Shown here one piece after another: positions 32,310 to 43,174 of a DNA stretch of 64,000 nucleotides. The stretch spans positions 1,835,501 to 1,899,500 of the forward strand of contig CANJKZ010000820.1 in assembly GCA_947471745.1 (NCBI GenBank). The letters are read 5' to 3'. Source of the DNA: Closterium sp. Naga37s-1 (taxonomy: Eukaryota > Streptophyta > Zygnematophyceae > Desmidiales > Closteriaceae). Position numbers and translations under genes: made by a program. Every line of letters starts with the position of its first letter. Positions within the stretch are counted from its first letter, which is position 1. Under the pieces are notes generated by a model. That model saw only the letters and a program-made list of their open reading frames with translations. It was not told the DNA's origin and searched no databases.

Positions 32310-32322
32310 GCTCTAGTTACCA
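32310..32322 (-). other. Primer-binding site of copia-2
   Basis: On the minus strand TGGTAACTAGAGC abuts the right LTR, similar to the initiator tRNA-Met complement. Confidence 0.85.
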
Positions 32323-32456
32323 TGTTAAGAACTAAGGCAAGGATTGAGTAGATTAGGTGAAGGTTTGGGTACAAGACTAGGGTATCGAGAAAGTTTTGTG
32401 TACCCCCTAAGGCTATCCCCAATATAGCCTAGATAATGATATGCATATATTTGACA
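32323..32456 (-). repeat. 5' LTR of copia-2 (right side)
   Basis: 134 bp, nearly identical to 23002-23134. Its sense-strand start (TGTCAAATATATGC) and TTGTACCCAA resemble the LTR of copia-1, so the two elements are related families. Confidence 0.95.
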
Positions 32457-32612
32457 CCAAGGCACCACTGCACTGTGCACCAAGGCACCAAATGCTCTGT
32501 GCACCAAGGCGCTACTGCTCTGTGCACCAAGGCGCCATTACTCTGTGCACCAAGGCACCATTGCTCTGTCCACCAAGGCGCCACTCCTCTGTGCACCAAG
32601 GCACCAAGGCAC
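32457..32612. repeat. 23-bp CACCAAGGC repeat array hosting copia-2
   Basis: About six units of CACCAAGGCGCYACTGCTCTGTG type. The sequence left of copia-2 (CTCCGTGCACCAAG at 22988-23001) is the continuation of the array, so copia-2 landed within it. Confidence 0.85.
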
Positions 32613-32680
32613 ACAGGATAGACTTGCATACAGGATCACACAGACCTTGAAGTTCAATAGGTTAAACCATCCTGTATAAG

Positions 32681-33031
32681 TGTAAGAAAAATTCCTTTTC
32701 CTTATTTCGCGTCCCTGCTCAGCGCGTACATCACTGTTCCCGCCAACAACTCAACAGTGCACCGTTACCACTCGCGACACCCGCCTTGACCACTGTTCCC
32801 GCCACTGTTCATGACGCGACCCAACCTCACGGTTCGGTAGGTAATCCGCGCTCCGAACCTCCGCCTTGACAATTCCCAACCTCGGCACTAGGCCCATAGC
32901 GCACCCCATTTTCACACATTACCAATACCACTTAGGGCTTCGCTATATATTCTTCGCTCATGCCTTCGCTCGATGTACTGTTTGCTTCGATAGTGCAATT
33001 CTCGCTCGCTCACTCAATTGCACTCGTAACA
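32681..33031 (+). repeat. 5' LTR of gypsy-1
   Basis: 351 bp, TGTAAGAAAAATTCC...CGTAACA. It contains CTATATAT about 80 bp before the end, a possible promoter TATA region. The matching LTR is at 43175-43521. Confidence 0.93.
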
Positions 33032-33033
33032 CA

Positions 33034-33046
33034 TGGTATTCAGAGC
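33034..33046 (+). other. Primer-binding site of gypsy-1
   Basis: TGGTATTCAGAGC, two bases after the 5' LTR; one change from the initiator tRNA-Met complement. Confidence 0.88.
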
Positions 33047-33213
33047 CTCCGATCTCTTCTCGGACCGCACCCACACCTTCGCTTCCCCACTATCTCAATT
33101 TTTGGAGGGGGTAGACATCTCTCAGCGTTCAGGCACCGCCGCTCAAAGTGATCTCTCGAAAGCACGCACGGCCACGACTGAGGCTCTCGCTGAGTCTGCC
33201 CGACATCCCCGCC

Positions 33214-33697
33214 ATGGCTGAATTCACCCTTGCAACACTGACGCAAGAGCAGCTCGACCGCCTTGTTTGACAACTCGAAGATTCGGCGCTCGAAATTGCG
33301 GCTCTCACGGCAGAACGCGACTCCGCCCGCCAGCAATTAACGGCGAATGCACCAGCACTTGCAAATGCATCTGCGCAAACGGACGAGCCGATCGTCATCT
33401 CGTCCGGCACACCGTCACAACACGACAGCGTGGGACAGCATTCAAGCGCAGCCAGTGATGGCGCCGGCCAATCGATGCCTGGCATGGAGAGGAATAGGGC
33501 CGCACCAAGCACGCAGGGGCCTCGCGAAGCCCGTCGGCACGTGGAGTTTGCAGCAACAAGTGGCAACAGCGACGCCATGGCACCAATGCCGATCAAGCCG
33601 CAGCGCCCCCCCCGCTTCGATCCTAGCCAACGTGGAGGTCCGACGGTTCAATCGTGGATTTTCACGATGAACGTCTTCTTCGATGCGAATTACGTCG
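33214..33697 (+). pseudogene. gypsy-1 Gag, N-terminal part
   Basis: Starts MAEFTLATLTQEQLDRLV, then an in-frame TGA, then a coiled-coil-like QLEDSALEIAALTAERDSA and a low-complexity Ser/Gly/Pro segment. It reaches RPPRFDPSQRGG and WIFTMNVFFDANYV, the start of the retrotransposon Gag domain, where gypsy-2 interrupts. Gag continues at 39455. Confidence 0.8.
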
Positions 33698-34066
33698 TGT
33701 GAGAGTACGACGGCTTATGCCAGCTATGCTTGCTTGCCTAGACTTTATTATGCAATTTCTAGCATAGCTTTATTTTATGCATGCATGAATTGCTTAAATC
33801 CTAGGCTACGTGCTTTCCAATATTTTATTATAGTTATAGCACCGAGCTAGGTTGCGTGCACCGAATTCTGGGCTTTTCGGTTGCCACCGAATTGCCTTCT
33901 ACCGAATTCGGGAAGGGTCTGTTCGTGACGCTTCGCGACCCTCAGAACCTTCGCGTAACACCTGGTTACTGGGCCTTGTGTCGAGCCTATATATAGCCTC
34001 GTGTTGTACCCAGGTGATTCATTCAATTCAAACTCTCTTTTTTAAGCTTGATCCTAGATCCTCACA
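33698..34066 (+). repeat. 5' LTR of gypsy-2
   Basis: 369 bp. It has CCTATATATAGCC about 80 bp before the end, a good TATA-box candidate for element transcription, also present in the 3' LTR. Confidence 0.95.
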
Positions 34067-34068
34067 CT

Positions 34069-34081
34069 TGGTAATCAGAGC
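34069..34081 (+). other. Primer-binding site of gypsy-2
   Basis: TGGTAATCAGAGC two bases after the 5' LTR; close to the initiator tRNA-Met complement. Confidence 0.88.
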
Positions 34082-34183
34082 CCATTTACACGCGACATTT
34101 TTTCGACCGCTAAAACCGAGTCTTCAAAAACCGCGGGGGCGACGCTTGTTAAACACCGATTTCGGGTACGTAAAACCGGTTCC

Positions 34184-35182
34184 GTGTTTTTTGCTCCTCC
34201 TCGTTTCGGTTTTTTCGAACGCGCAATGTCAGGCATGGAGGGCCAGGGTGACAATTACGCGACGACGCACGACGCCGCCAGCCTCCGCTCCGATGTGGAA
34301 CAGACGCAGGCGGCGATCCGGCGAATCGAAGCCCTCCTAACACACCAACCAGCAGCCGCCACCGCAGCAGCAGCGAACGTAGCAGCGACGGCACCAGCAG
34401 CAGTGGCGACACCGACATTTCACGGACCGATGTCACCACCGACGCCGAACCTCGAAGCAGCTCGCCCGAGGCTCCCCGAAGCGTTCGATCCAAGCGCGAA
34501 AGGATCTGACGTTCGACGTTTTGTGGCGACCCTCGAAATTTATTTCGAGGCCATTGGCTGTTCGACCCCGACACACGACGCATCACGGATTTGGCTGGCA
34601 GCGACACTGTTGAGGGGACCAGCACTCGAGTCGATTTATTATTCTGACGTGGCCCGCGGGGAGAAAACGTGGATGCAGTTTCGGGAGGATCTTATCGAAC
34701 GCTTCGAACCAATCAACTCAGTCTACATGGCGCGGCAGCAGATTCACCGACACAAACAGTACAGCAGTGTAGCATAGTACACGCAGCAGATGGAGTTACT
34801 GTTCAACCGAATTATCGACCTGACCGAGGGCGAGAAAATCCAGGCGTACACCGAAGGATTTAAAATGGAGATTCGACGGCAGGTGATTTCGGCGAACTAC
34901 AGTAGCTACCGCGACATCGTACGGGTAGCCGAAAGGTACGACGCGTTGACGCGAGGTCAACCCGAAACACGACGCTACGGGTCAAACCGTACATTTGGCC
35001 CGGAGCGATCGGCACCCCCCACGTTCGCCGAACCGATGGATATCGACAAGTTTGCCACGAAGCAGCAACCGACAAAATGCGAATTTTGCGGCGCAGCGGG
35101 GCATCAAATTTTGTCGTGCTACAAAATGAAAAAGGCACGTGCGACAATGCTGGGCGGCAACAGTGGAGCACCCCCGAAGTAA
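34184..35182 (+). pseudogene. gypsy-2 Gag with CCHC zinc knuckle
   Basis: Likely start at MSGMEGQGDN (ATG 34226); an in-frame Met at 34184 adds 14 residues. Segments: SLRSDVEQTQAAIRRIEALL (coiled coil), Ala-rich stretch, the Gag domain FDPSAKGSDVRRFVATLEIYF and WMQFREDLIERFEPIN, an in-frame TAG at 34775-34777, then the same frame continues with MELLFNRIIDLTEGEKIQAY and a classical knuckle CEFCGAAGHQILSC (CX2CX4HX4C). It would form the particle and bind element RNA. The only visible lesion is the stop. Confidence 0.88.
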
Positions 35183-35702
35183 AAAAATGGGAATCGCCAG
35201 TAGCCGCGGATCGACCTGGCGATCGCGTAAAGATCCGAAAAGTAGAAAAGGGCGACGACGTGGCGACTTCGGAGTGGGTGAAAAAAGGAGAAAATGATGA
35301 CGCGAATATAAAATGTCACGACCAGCCGGCATCAGGGGAAATCGCCGAGGCGAATGCGCGAAAAAAGACTTTGCACCGACCGGGAAACTCCAGCCGAACA
35401 CCCACGAAAGTAAGAGTTCGTTAAAAGTATCCTATAAAGACACTCTAACGAAAAATATCGCTTCTCGTGATTATCAAGCCTTTGAGAAATTCAGGGGAGA
35501 TTTAGAGGTCAAGAAAACGCCTTTAGAAATTATTCGGGTACCTGAGAAGTTGGGCAAGGTACTACAGAGCGTAGAAAAGGGTCGTACGTTCCGTGGAGTT
35601 AATATTCTCTCCCCGCAGCACAGTGTTAAGGCTCCCCGTTGCCCACAGGTGAAGCCTACATAGCTGCAAAGGCTTAGAGGAAATTTTCAGGCTCATGAGA
35701 AG
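35183..35702 (+). pseudogene. gypsy-2 Gag-protease spacer
   Basis: Frame-shifted Lys-, Glu- and Asp-rich sequence between the knuckle and the protease, with stop codons in each frame (for example at 35422-35424 and 35661-35663). No recognised domain. Confidence 0.55.
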
Positions 35703-36632
35703 TTGTTCAAGCCTCGGAAAAAACCTCCTACCCCCCTGGTGAAGTTGGAAAGTGTTGAGTCAGGTATAGGAAATAGGGATGGTATTCATTTTGATGTACC
35801 CTATGATTCTATTACTGAGACCCTCTGTGGCTACTCAGCGCAGCAGGAACCACTACTCCTCGAGGTGTTATGCAAAGGACGACGCCTCCAGGCACTGGTG
35901 GACAGTGGTGCATCTCACTCAGTGTGTGACCGCGGGATGATGGAGGAAATTGGAGAACCTTCGGAGGAGACCAAGTTCACGGCAACGATGGTGGACGGTA
36001 CGAAACTTCCCATCCACGGCGAAGCATCACTGCAGCTGCACATAGGGGCATTGAGGTGGAAGCCGACGTTGCCGATTACAAACATCAAGGGATTAGATTT
36101 CATCTTGGGGCGAGATTTCCTGAAGCGGTTCAACCCCGAGATCGATTGGGTCAACAGGAAGGTGTGTATCTACAACAACAGGAAACGGATAGAGCTACTC
36201 AGCTGGACGGATACAGGGGACGTTCCTGAAACGACACTGGCACGGTTCGAACGGACAGTGAACGAGAGTAACACGGGTTACTTAGCACTGATTATGGCAG
36301 CAGCAGAGGAGGAAAAGCGGAGTTCGGAGCTACCCGCAGCGGTGAAGGAGGTCTTGGAGCAGTACAAGGATATAATGCCCGACGACCTACCCACAGGCGT
36401 ACCTCCAGCACGCACCCACGAGCACGAGATCGTGGAGGAACCAGGTGCGAAACCCGTCTCACGTGCTCCATACCGACTGAGTCCAACCGAACTGACAGAC
36501 ATGAAGAAACAGATTGAGTATCTACTGGACAGACAACGGATCCGCCCATCTACCTCTCCCTACGGTGCACCAGTTCTCTTCACTCCAAAACCAGACGGCA
36601 GTTTACGGATGTGCATCCCATACTGCGCATAG
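35703..36632 (+). pseudogene. gypsy-2 aspartic protease and N-terminal RT
   Basis: Protease: LLLEVLCKGRRLQALVDSGASHS with catalytic DSGA, then FILGRDFLKRFNPEIDW. An acidic linker leads to the RT entry ELPAAVKEVLEQYKDIMPDDLP, EHEIVEEPGAKPVSRAPYR, ELTDMKKQIEYLLDRQRIRP and YGAPVLFTPKPDGSLRMCI. At 36615-36632 the sequence jumps from MCI to [15 protein letters not shown] sequence, so the segment normally carrying DYRALN-to-PLPRIDDLL is partly deleted. Confidence 0.88.
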
Positions 36633-37194
36633 ACGACCTACTAGACCAACTGCGTGGTGCAACAGTCTTTTGAAGCTAGACCTACGATCAGGTTACTAGC
36701 AGATCAAGATGACGGACAACTCGATCCACAAGACGGCTTTCTGTACCAGATGTCGTTCGGACTCTGCAACGCACCAGCGACGTTCCAGGCGGAGATGAAC
36801 CATATCCTACGGCCCCTGCTGGACGAGTGCGTAGTGGTGTACCTGGACGACATTCTCATCTACTCCAAGAACGTGAAGGAGCACGTGGAGCAACTGCGGA
36901 AAGTCTTCGAGATCCAGCGGAAAAAAAAAGCTGTCGAAGAGCGACTTCGCCCTGAAGAAGGTGCAGTTTCTCGGGCACATGGTGAGTGCGGAGGGCGTAC
37001 ACGTGGACCCGCGGAAGATCGAGGCCGTTAAGAAGTGGAAAGTACCAGAGAACGTGAAGGAGTAGCGGCAGTTCCTAGGCTTCGCCAACTACTACATCAG
37101 GTTCGTACCGCAGTACGCTAAGATAGAAGCGCCACTGACCGACCTACTGAAAAAGGATACGCCCTCCAAATGGGATACTCCTCATCAGCAAGCC
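36633..37194 (+). pseudogene. gypsy-2 reverse transcriptase core, broken
   Basis: LRGATVF, stop, KLDLRSGY, stop, [14 protein letters not shown], a second internal deletion, then [19 protein letters not shown] and the catalytic [11 protein letters not shown] (36830-36870). The frame shifts after a run of A near 36922. The following thumb segment [12 protein letters not shown] and [16 protein letters not shown] appears in another frame and has a stop at about 37063-37065. Confidence 0.85.
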
Positions 37195-37998
37195 ATGGGA
37201 CAGCTACAGACAGCACTGACCATAGCGCCAGTACTCATCCTACCAGATCCAGACAAGGACTACGTAGTTGGAGCAGTACTGATGCAGGATCACGGGAACG
37301 GTTTACAGCCTATCGCCTACCTCAGTAAAAAACTACATGGAGCAGAACTGAACTACCCCATTCACGACAAGGAAGCCTTAGCAATAGTCGTAGCCTTCAA
37401 GGCGTGGAGGTGTTACTTAGAGGGAGCCAAGACCACAGTTTATACTGACCACTCCAGCCTCAAATACCTAAAGTCGCAGCCGACGCTCTCACGACGACAG
37501 GTGCGGTGGGTGGATTTCCTGGAAACTCACTTCCACTACGACATCGTCTACAAGCCCGGGCTACACAACAAAGCTGACGCGTTGAGCCGCCCCGGTCATG
37601 TAGCAGGCATCCAGCTCGACGGAATGAACCCTCTACTCAAGGATCTATTCCAACATGGGTACTCCGTGGACGCAGAGATTGCTACAGCACAGACTAAGAA
37701 GCTGTTACAGTGGGAGAAAGACTTAGCGGTAAGGAAGGGTTCAGGAAAGACTTGGGTACCGAATTACACCCCGCTACGGCGGATCCTATTGGAGGAGTTT
37801 CACGACGTACCTTACGCGGGACATTTTGGGAGCAACAAGACATTAGCGGGAATAGCGAAGTATTACTACTGGCCCGGGATGGCAGCAGACATGCAACAGT
37901 TCGTCACCTCATGCGACACATGCCAGCGGATGAAGAGTAGCAAGCAAAAAAAAGCAGGGTTACTTCAGCCTCTACCCGTACCGGAGCAGCCATGGTAG
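37195..37998 (+). pseudogene. gypsy-2 RNase H and integrase zinc-binding domain
   Basis: RNase H: PDKDYVVGAVLMQD, PIAYLSKKLHGAELNYPIHD, EALAIVVAFKAWR, VYTDHSSLKYL, ADALSRPGH. Integrase N-terminal zinc finger: EFHDVPYAGHFG, KYYYWPGM, CDTCQRMKSSK. The frame ends with TAG at 37996-37998 where Gln is expected (PEQPW then VVSLDFI), and the integrase core continues in the same frame. Confidence 0.9.
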
Positions 37999-39069
37999 GT
38001 CGTTAGCCTCGACTTCATCACGAGACTTCCTTCGACCTCACGAGGGAATGACACTATACTCGTGGTGATCGACAAGTTCTCCAAAATGGGTCACTTCATC
38101 CCGACCAACGCCACGGCTACAGCTGAAGCAACTACTCGCCTCTTCTTCGACCGCATCATCACCATCCACGGCATCCCCACTACACTCATCTCAGACAGAG
38201 ACCCCAAATTCACGAGAAAGTTCTGGAAGGAGCTCATGGGACTGTTGGGGACTAAGCTTGCGATGTCTTCAGCATACCACCCCCAGACTGACGGACAGAC
38301 AGAACGACTCAATCAAGTGGTTGAACAGTTACTGCGCACAGCTTGCAAAGACAACGTCAGCCATTGGGACACACAGTTACCGACCCTAGAGTTCGCTTAC
38401 AACAACGCGTCACATGCGGCCACAGGGAAAACTCCTTTCTTCCTGTGTTACGGACGAGAACCACTCACACAACAGCAGCCAACCACACCGGCACACGTCC
38501 AAGTCGCACACGACTTCGTCACCACCATGCAGCACCTATGGGAGAATACTCAGCGGCGTCTCACCACGATGCAGAACTCCCAGAAGCAGTATGCCGATCA
38601 TCATCGACGAGATCACTCAGTAGCAGTCAGAGATCATGTGCTTTTTGACACGCGCAACTTGAACCTGTCTCACCTCCCATCCAAACTCCGGCCTCGCTTC
38701 TGTGGTCCTTTTCTCGTGGAGGCACAGGTGACACCAGTAACATTCCGCTTGCGCTTACCAGATACATGGAAGCTTCACAACGCTTTCCATGTTCAGCTAC
38801 TGAAACCCTATAAGGACCCCAACCAACAGTTTCAGGGACGGCAGCTACCGCCACCACCACCTGTTTCCGTACAGGATGAACCAGCGTATGAAGTGCGCGT
38901 TCTCACTCATCGGCGCGGCGGGGGCAAGACCCTCGAGTTCCTGATACGCTGGAAGGGATACGACCCCACTGAGGACAGTTGGGTTGCAGAAGCTGATATG
39001 GGCAACACACGCCATGCTCTTAAGGACTATCTTGTCAAGCAGGGTGTATCTCACGCCACCCAGCTTTGA
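37999..39069 (+). pseudogene. gypsy-2 integrase core with C-terminal chromodomain
   Basis: Same frame as the preceding segment. Integrase: SLDFITRLPST, VVIDKFSKMGHFIP, LISDRDPKF and HPQTDGQTERLNQ (the D, D, E positions are present). It then has LEFAYNNASHAATGKTPFF, the LRPRFCGPF and LHNAFHVQLLKPY segments, and a chromodomain YEVRVLTHRRGGGKTLEFLI, RWKGYDPTEDSW. The chromodomain marks the element as a chromovirus; in that group it directs insertion to chromatin with particular histone marks. The frame is intact from 38062 to the stop at 39069. Confidence 0.93.
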
Positions 39070-39079
39070 GGGGGGGACG

Positions 39080-39449
39080 TGTGAGAGTACGACGGCTTAT
39101 GCCAGCTATGCTTGCTTGCCTAGACTTTATTATGCTATTTCTAGCATAGCTTTATTTTATGCATGCATGAATTGCTTGATTTCCTAGGCTAGGTGCTTTC
39201 CTATAGTTTATTATAGTTATAGCACCGAGCTAGGTTGCATGCACCGAATTCTGGGCTTTTCGGTTGCCACCGAATTGCCTTCTACCGAATTCGGGAAGGG
39301 TCTGTTCGGGACGCTTCGCGACCCTCAGAACCTTCGCGTAACACCTGGTTACTGGGCCTTGTGTCGAGCCTATATATAGCCTCGTGTTGTACCCAGGTGA
39401 TTCATTCAATTCAAACTCTCTTTTCTGAGCTCGATCCTACATCCTCACA
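39080..39449 (+). repeat. 3' LTR of gypsy-2
   Basis: 370 bp, about a dozen differences from the 5' LTR. It follows the polypurine tract and is followed by target duplication CGTCG and the resumed gypsy-1 gag. Confidence 0.95.
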
Positions 39450-39454
39450 CGTCG

Positions 39455-40135
39455 AGTCGGACGCAGCGAAGATTCGCTCTGCCGTATCGCTGCTGAGGGG
39501 CCCCGCCATGGACTGGTGGCGAGTTATCGTAACGTCGCCACGTGCCTATGAGCCGCCGTCGTAAGAGGAAGAGCCCACGGGTCCAGCCGCCACCTGGAGT
39601 TCATTTTGCAAAACCGCCCAGTACGGCACGTGGGATGTGTGGTGCGTGGAGCTTCGGGCGCACTTCGAGCCGATCGCGGCTTCAATCTCGGCGCGCCAGA
39701 AACTGCGCACCTGGCGGCAGCTCAGGTCGGTTGAAGACCACACCAGCGGTTTTCTCGCTCTGTGCGAGCAAGTCGGCTACATGCACGAGGTAGGGCGGGT
39801 GGACCGTTACGTCGGCGGACTGAAGCCGAACATCTCCCACGAGATTATGCTATGCGGGTTGTCAAATTTCAACGAAATCCTCGCGCTCGGAGAAAATCGA
39901 CATCCTACGCCGACCGAGGCCGGGGTTCTACTACGGACAACGTCATCGGGGACCGGCCGAGCACACCACCGTATACGCCGTTGCGGGAAATGCAGCTGCT
40001 GCACCATTTAAGGGGCGCTGCTTTGCTTGCAATAGGCTGGGCCATCGCAAAAGCGAATGCCCAGAGGAGCTAAGACGCCGCGGAGCAGAGCAGGGGAGGG
40101 AGTCTCAGAGTCAGGGAAACGCTAGAAGTCAGTAG
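39455..40135 (+). pseudogene. gypsy-1 Gag, C-terminal part and zinc knuckle
   Basis: Resumes with ESDAAKIRSAVSLLRGPAMDWW, a stop near 39562, then WDVWCVELRAHFEPI, RQKLRTWRQLRSVEDHTSGF, YVGGLKPNISHEIM (Gag domain end). A frameshift near 39985 precedes a classical knuckle CFACNRLGHRKSEC (CX2CX4HX4C). Confidence 0.82.
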
Positions 40136-41092
40136 AAAACGAGCCAACAACTGACGAGACAACCTGCTCGCCCAACCTCACCGACCCTCACCGAGTCACA
40201 GTACCAATTCACGCTATCGATCGGGCTCGGATGAATAAGGAGGGTACAGCAATGGATTGCCCGATACTGATTTACGGGAAATTAAGGGGACAGCAGTGAA
40301 GAATTTTATCGACGGAGGAGCAAGCCATAGTTTAGTTAATACCACAACTGTACGGAAGCTGCAATTGATACGTAGCCGCTGCTTACCGAAAATCGATGCA
40401 CGCTTAGTTGACGGCACGCCGCTGGCCATACGAGAAAAGGTGGAGAGAGTAAAGGTTCGCTGCGGGGGAACTTCGGGTTTACACAGGAAATGCTCGCGAC
40501 GACGTTGGATAGGCACGACATTTTACTGGGACCTGATTGGCTGCAACGCTACAACCCGCGAATTGACTGGACGACGGGTAGCTGCACTGTGCGAAGTAGT
40601 GGTAACTGGGTCGAGCTACCTCGCTGGCAGTCACCCGAGTCTTCAACGGTCCACGTCAACGCCATCACGATGAAACGGGCTGCCGCCACTGGAGCTGACG
40701 TGTACGCGGTGGATATAGCACTGGAAGGAGAAGCAGAGCAGCCGAGTGATTTTCAGAAACTACTAGCAGCAGTACCGCCCGGACTACAGGAACTGTTGAA
40801 ACGGTACCCGAAGATGTTTCCGGACGACTTACGAGAGGGACTGCTGCCACCTCAGCGAGCACATGACCACCGAATAGAGTAGAACCCGGGGCACAGCCAA
40901 CCGTACAGCGACAGTTCAGACTGACACAGCCCGAGCTCGACGAACTGAGGAAGCAATTGGACTACCTGTTAGAGAAAAAAATCATCCGACCGAGCTCGTC
41001 ACCGTTTGCCGCACCGATACTGTTCACACCGAAAAAAGACGGAGGGTTTCGCATGTGTATTGATTACCGAGCATTGAACAAGGTAACAGTCA
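40136..41092 (+). pseudogene. gypsy-1 protease and N-terminal RT
   Basis: Protease NFIDGGASHSLVNTTTV: the usual DSG is DGG, with the catalytic Asp kept. A frameshift near 40480 leads to LDRHDILLGPDWLQRYNPRI. RT entry: KLLAAVPPGLQELLKRYPKMF, HDHRIE, a stop at 40880-40882, then [40 protein letters not shown] and [10 protein letters not shown]. Immediately afterwards the sequence jumps to thumb-domain residues, so the palm with YxDD is deleted. Confidence 0.85.
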
Positions 41093-41925
41093 GTCGAAAT
41101 TGACCCAAAGAAGTTAGACACGGTAAAAGCGTGGCATCCTCGTACCAACATCACGGAACTGCAGAGTTTTTTAGGGTTTGTTAATTACGTCCGTCGGTTC
41201 GTCCCCGATATGTCGCGCTTAATGGCCCCACTAACGGATTTACTGTGGAAGGGAGTGGCGTTCATGTGGGGGGAGAAAGAGCATGCTGCCTTCTCTGCCC
41301 TGAAAACTATTTTCTGTTCACCGCCCGTACTACGCATTGCCGACCCACACCGCCCATTCGAAGTAGTTACAGACACAAGCGATATCACCATCGGAGTCGT
41401 ACTGCTACAGGATTTCGGCAACGGCCTACAGCCCATCGCATATGAGTCACGAAAATCGCATTCGCCCGAGAAAAATTACCCGATACACGACCGCGAAATG
41501 CTCGCGATCGTGCACGCCTTCAAAGTCTAGCGCTGTTACTTGACCGGCGCAGACGTGACAGTACGGACAGACCAGAAATCACTATAGTACCTCCGCGCAC
41601 AGCCCCACCTCAACCCACGACAGGTTCGATGGCTCGATTTCCTCGAGTCAAATTTTCATTACACGGGCACCTACAAAAAGGGGGCATCGAACATCGTCGA
41701 CGCACTGACCAGCCCACTGCCCAAATTCACGCCATACTACTCGCTCAGACCAGCCCATTGCTCATAGGACTATTTGCCCACGGCTACCAGACAGACCCAT
41801 TTCTTCACCACCAAAGGAAATGCACAGCAGTTCACAACAGCAAAAGGGGTTTATTACGTAAAATCCGGCACCGATCTCATCTGGGTACCGGGCTACACTT
41901 TACTAAGGGAGTTGTTACTACACTA
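41093..41925 (+). pseudogene. gypsy-1 RT thumb and RNase H
   Basis: [57 protein letters not shown], then RNase H: HRPFEVVTDTSDITIGVVLL, PIAYESRKSHSPEKNYPIHD, EMLAIVHAFKV, stop at 41528-41530, RCYLTGADVTVRTDQKSL, stop, and RQVRWLDFLESNFHYTGTYK. Missing upstream is the catalytic RT palm. Confidence 0.85.
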
Positions 41926-43170
41926 GGCACATGACGGGGTTACCTCAGGCCCTTTCGGGGTAGAAAAAACACGGCAGCAGCTGCAGCGGTATTATTATTG
42001 GCCCGAAATGTTGACAGATGTGCAACGACACGTGGCAACGTGTCCCACCTGCCAACTAATGAAATCATCACGAAAACGGCCGGCAGGACAGTTGCAGCTG
42101 ATACCAAACCCAGAGCGTGCTTGGCAGCAGGTGACGATGGACTTCGTCACAGGGTTACCGGCAGGAGCAAGTGGGAACGACGCGATCCTGGTCGTCGTCG
42201 ATCGGCTGACGAAATGGCACACTTTGCAGCCTGCAAAAAAACAATCACAGCCGAAGAAAATAGCCCGCCTTTTCATCACCACCGTCGTTCGACTGCACGG
42301 GATACCAGCATCGATCATCAACGACAGCGACACGAAATTCACCAGCAACTTCTGGCGAAACCTGTGGCAGCAGTTCGGCACGCGACTACAGTTCAGTTCA
42401 TCATACCACCCCGAAACCGACCGACAGACAGAACAGACAAACCAGACCATGGAACAATTAATCCGAACCTCGTGCGACGACCCGACCACGTGGGAACAAC
42501 AACTGCCACTCATAGAATTCGCATACAACAACTCGCCATCCGCCACGACCCAACAGTCACCATTTTACCTGAACTACGGACAAGACCCTACCGTACCCAT
42601 GACCCCAAATTTTGACAACCCAGTACCACGCGCACAACAGTTCGCAAAACATTTACAGGCAGCACGGACCCGAGCGGCAGACGCAATATATACATATATA
42701 TATATATATCAAATATCAAATATCATCGCTAAGCACAACGCCGACCGCCACCGCCGACCCGTCACTTACCAGCCCGACGACCTCGTCTTACTCGACACCC
42801 AGAACCTCCACCTACCCATCACTCCGAAACTCCGCCCCCGATATTGCGGGCCATTTCGAATCAGCCACATGATCAGCCCTGTCTCCGCCCACCTCCCCTT
42901 CCGTGCTAACTGGTACGTCAGCCCATCGTTCCACGTCAGTCTGCTTTGCCCATATGTCCCATCCACCAGCCAACTGCCTCGCAACCGTCCCGCCAACATG
43001 ACACGATCGCCAACAGAACCAATCATCACGCCCGAAAAAATACTGAGCAACTGAGTTCGTGACCCACGTGGAGCCCGCAGAATCGACTTTCTGATCCGCT
43101 GGAAAGACCGCACGCCCACCGAGGACAACTGGGTTCCCCTGGATAGAATCGAGAACCACCCCGTCCTGTA
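41926..43170 (+). pseudogene. gypsy-1 integrase with chromodomain remnant
   Basis: The zinc finger is partly frame-shifted; RYYYWPEMLTDVQRH and CPTCQLMKSSRK are readable. Core from 42008: TMDFVTGLPAG, VVVDRLTKWH, SIINDSDTKF, YHPETDRQTEQTNQ, IEFAYNNSPSATTQQSPF. A (TA)n microsatellite at 42686-42712 encodes YTYIYIY inside the frame. LRPRYCGPF and SPSFHVSLL follow, and the frame stops at 43054. A chromodomain remnant RRIDFLIRWKDRTPTEDNWV lies in another frame at 43075-43140. Confidence 0.87.
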
Positions 43171-43174
43171 GTAG

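Larger units (their letters stand above)
23002..32456 (-). mobile_element. Ty1/copia LTR retrotransposon (copia-2) interrupted by a nested LTR element
   Basis: LTRs at 23002-23134 (133 bp) and 32323-32456 (134 bp), differing by one substitution and one indel, with target duplication CCAAG at 22997-23001 and 32457-32461. The element reads right to left: primer-binding site, gag, knuckle, protease, integrase, linker, reverse transcriptase, RNase H. It is closely related to copia-1 along pol. A 2627-bp LTR element (28318-30944) sits in the Gly-rich part of gag; removing it and one CCACC duplicate brings the two gag parts back into one frame by count (860 + 442 bases). Pol has a deletion and several disabling changes. 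The target is a 23-bp host repeat array. Confidence 0.94.
33698..39449 (+). mobile_element. Ty3/gypsy chromovirus (gypsy-2) nested in gypsy-1 gag
   Basis: LTRs at 33698-34066 (369 bp) and 39080-39449 (370 bp), TGTGAGAGTACGACGG...ATCCTCACA. Target duplication CGTCG at 33693-33697 and 39450-39454. A primer-binding site lies two bases after the 5' LTR and the polypurine tract GAGGGGGGGAC precedes the 3' LTR. Gag, protease, RT, RNase H, integrase and a C-terminal chromodomain follow in Ty3 order. It is broken by stop codons in gag and before the integrase core and by deletions in RT. The LTRs differ at roughly a dozen sites. Confidence 0.95.
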
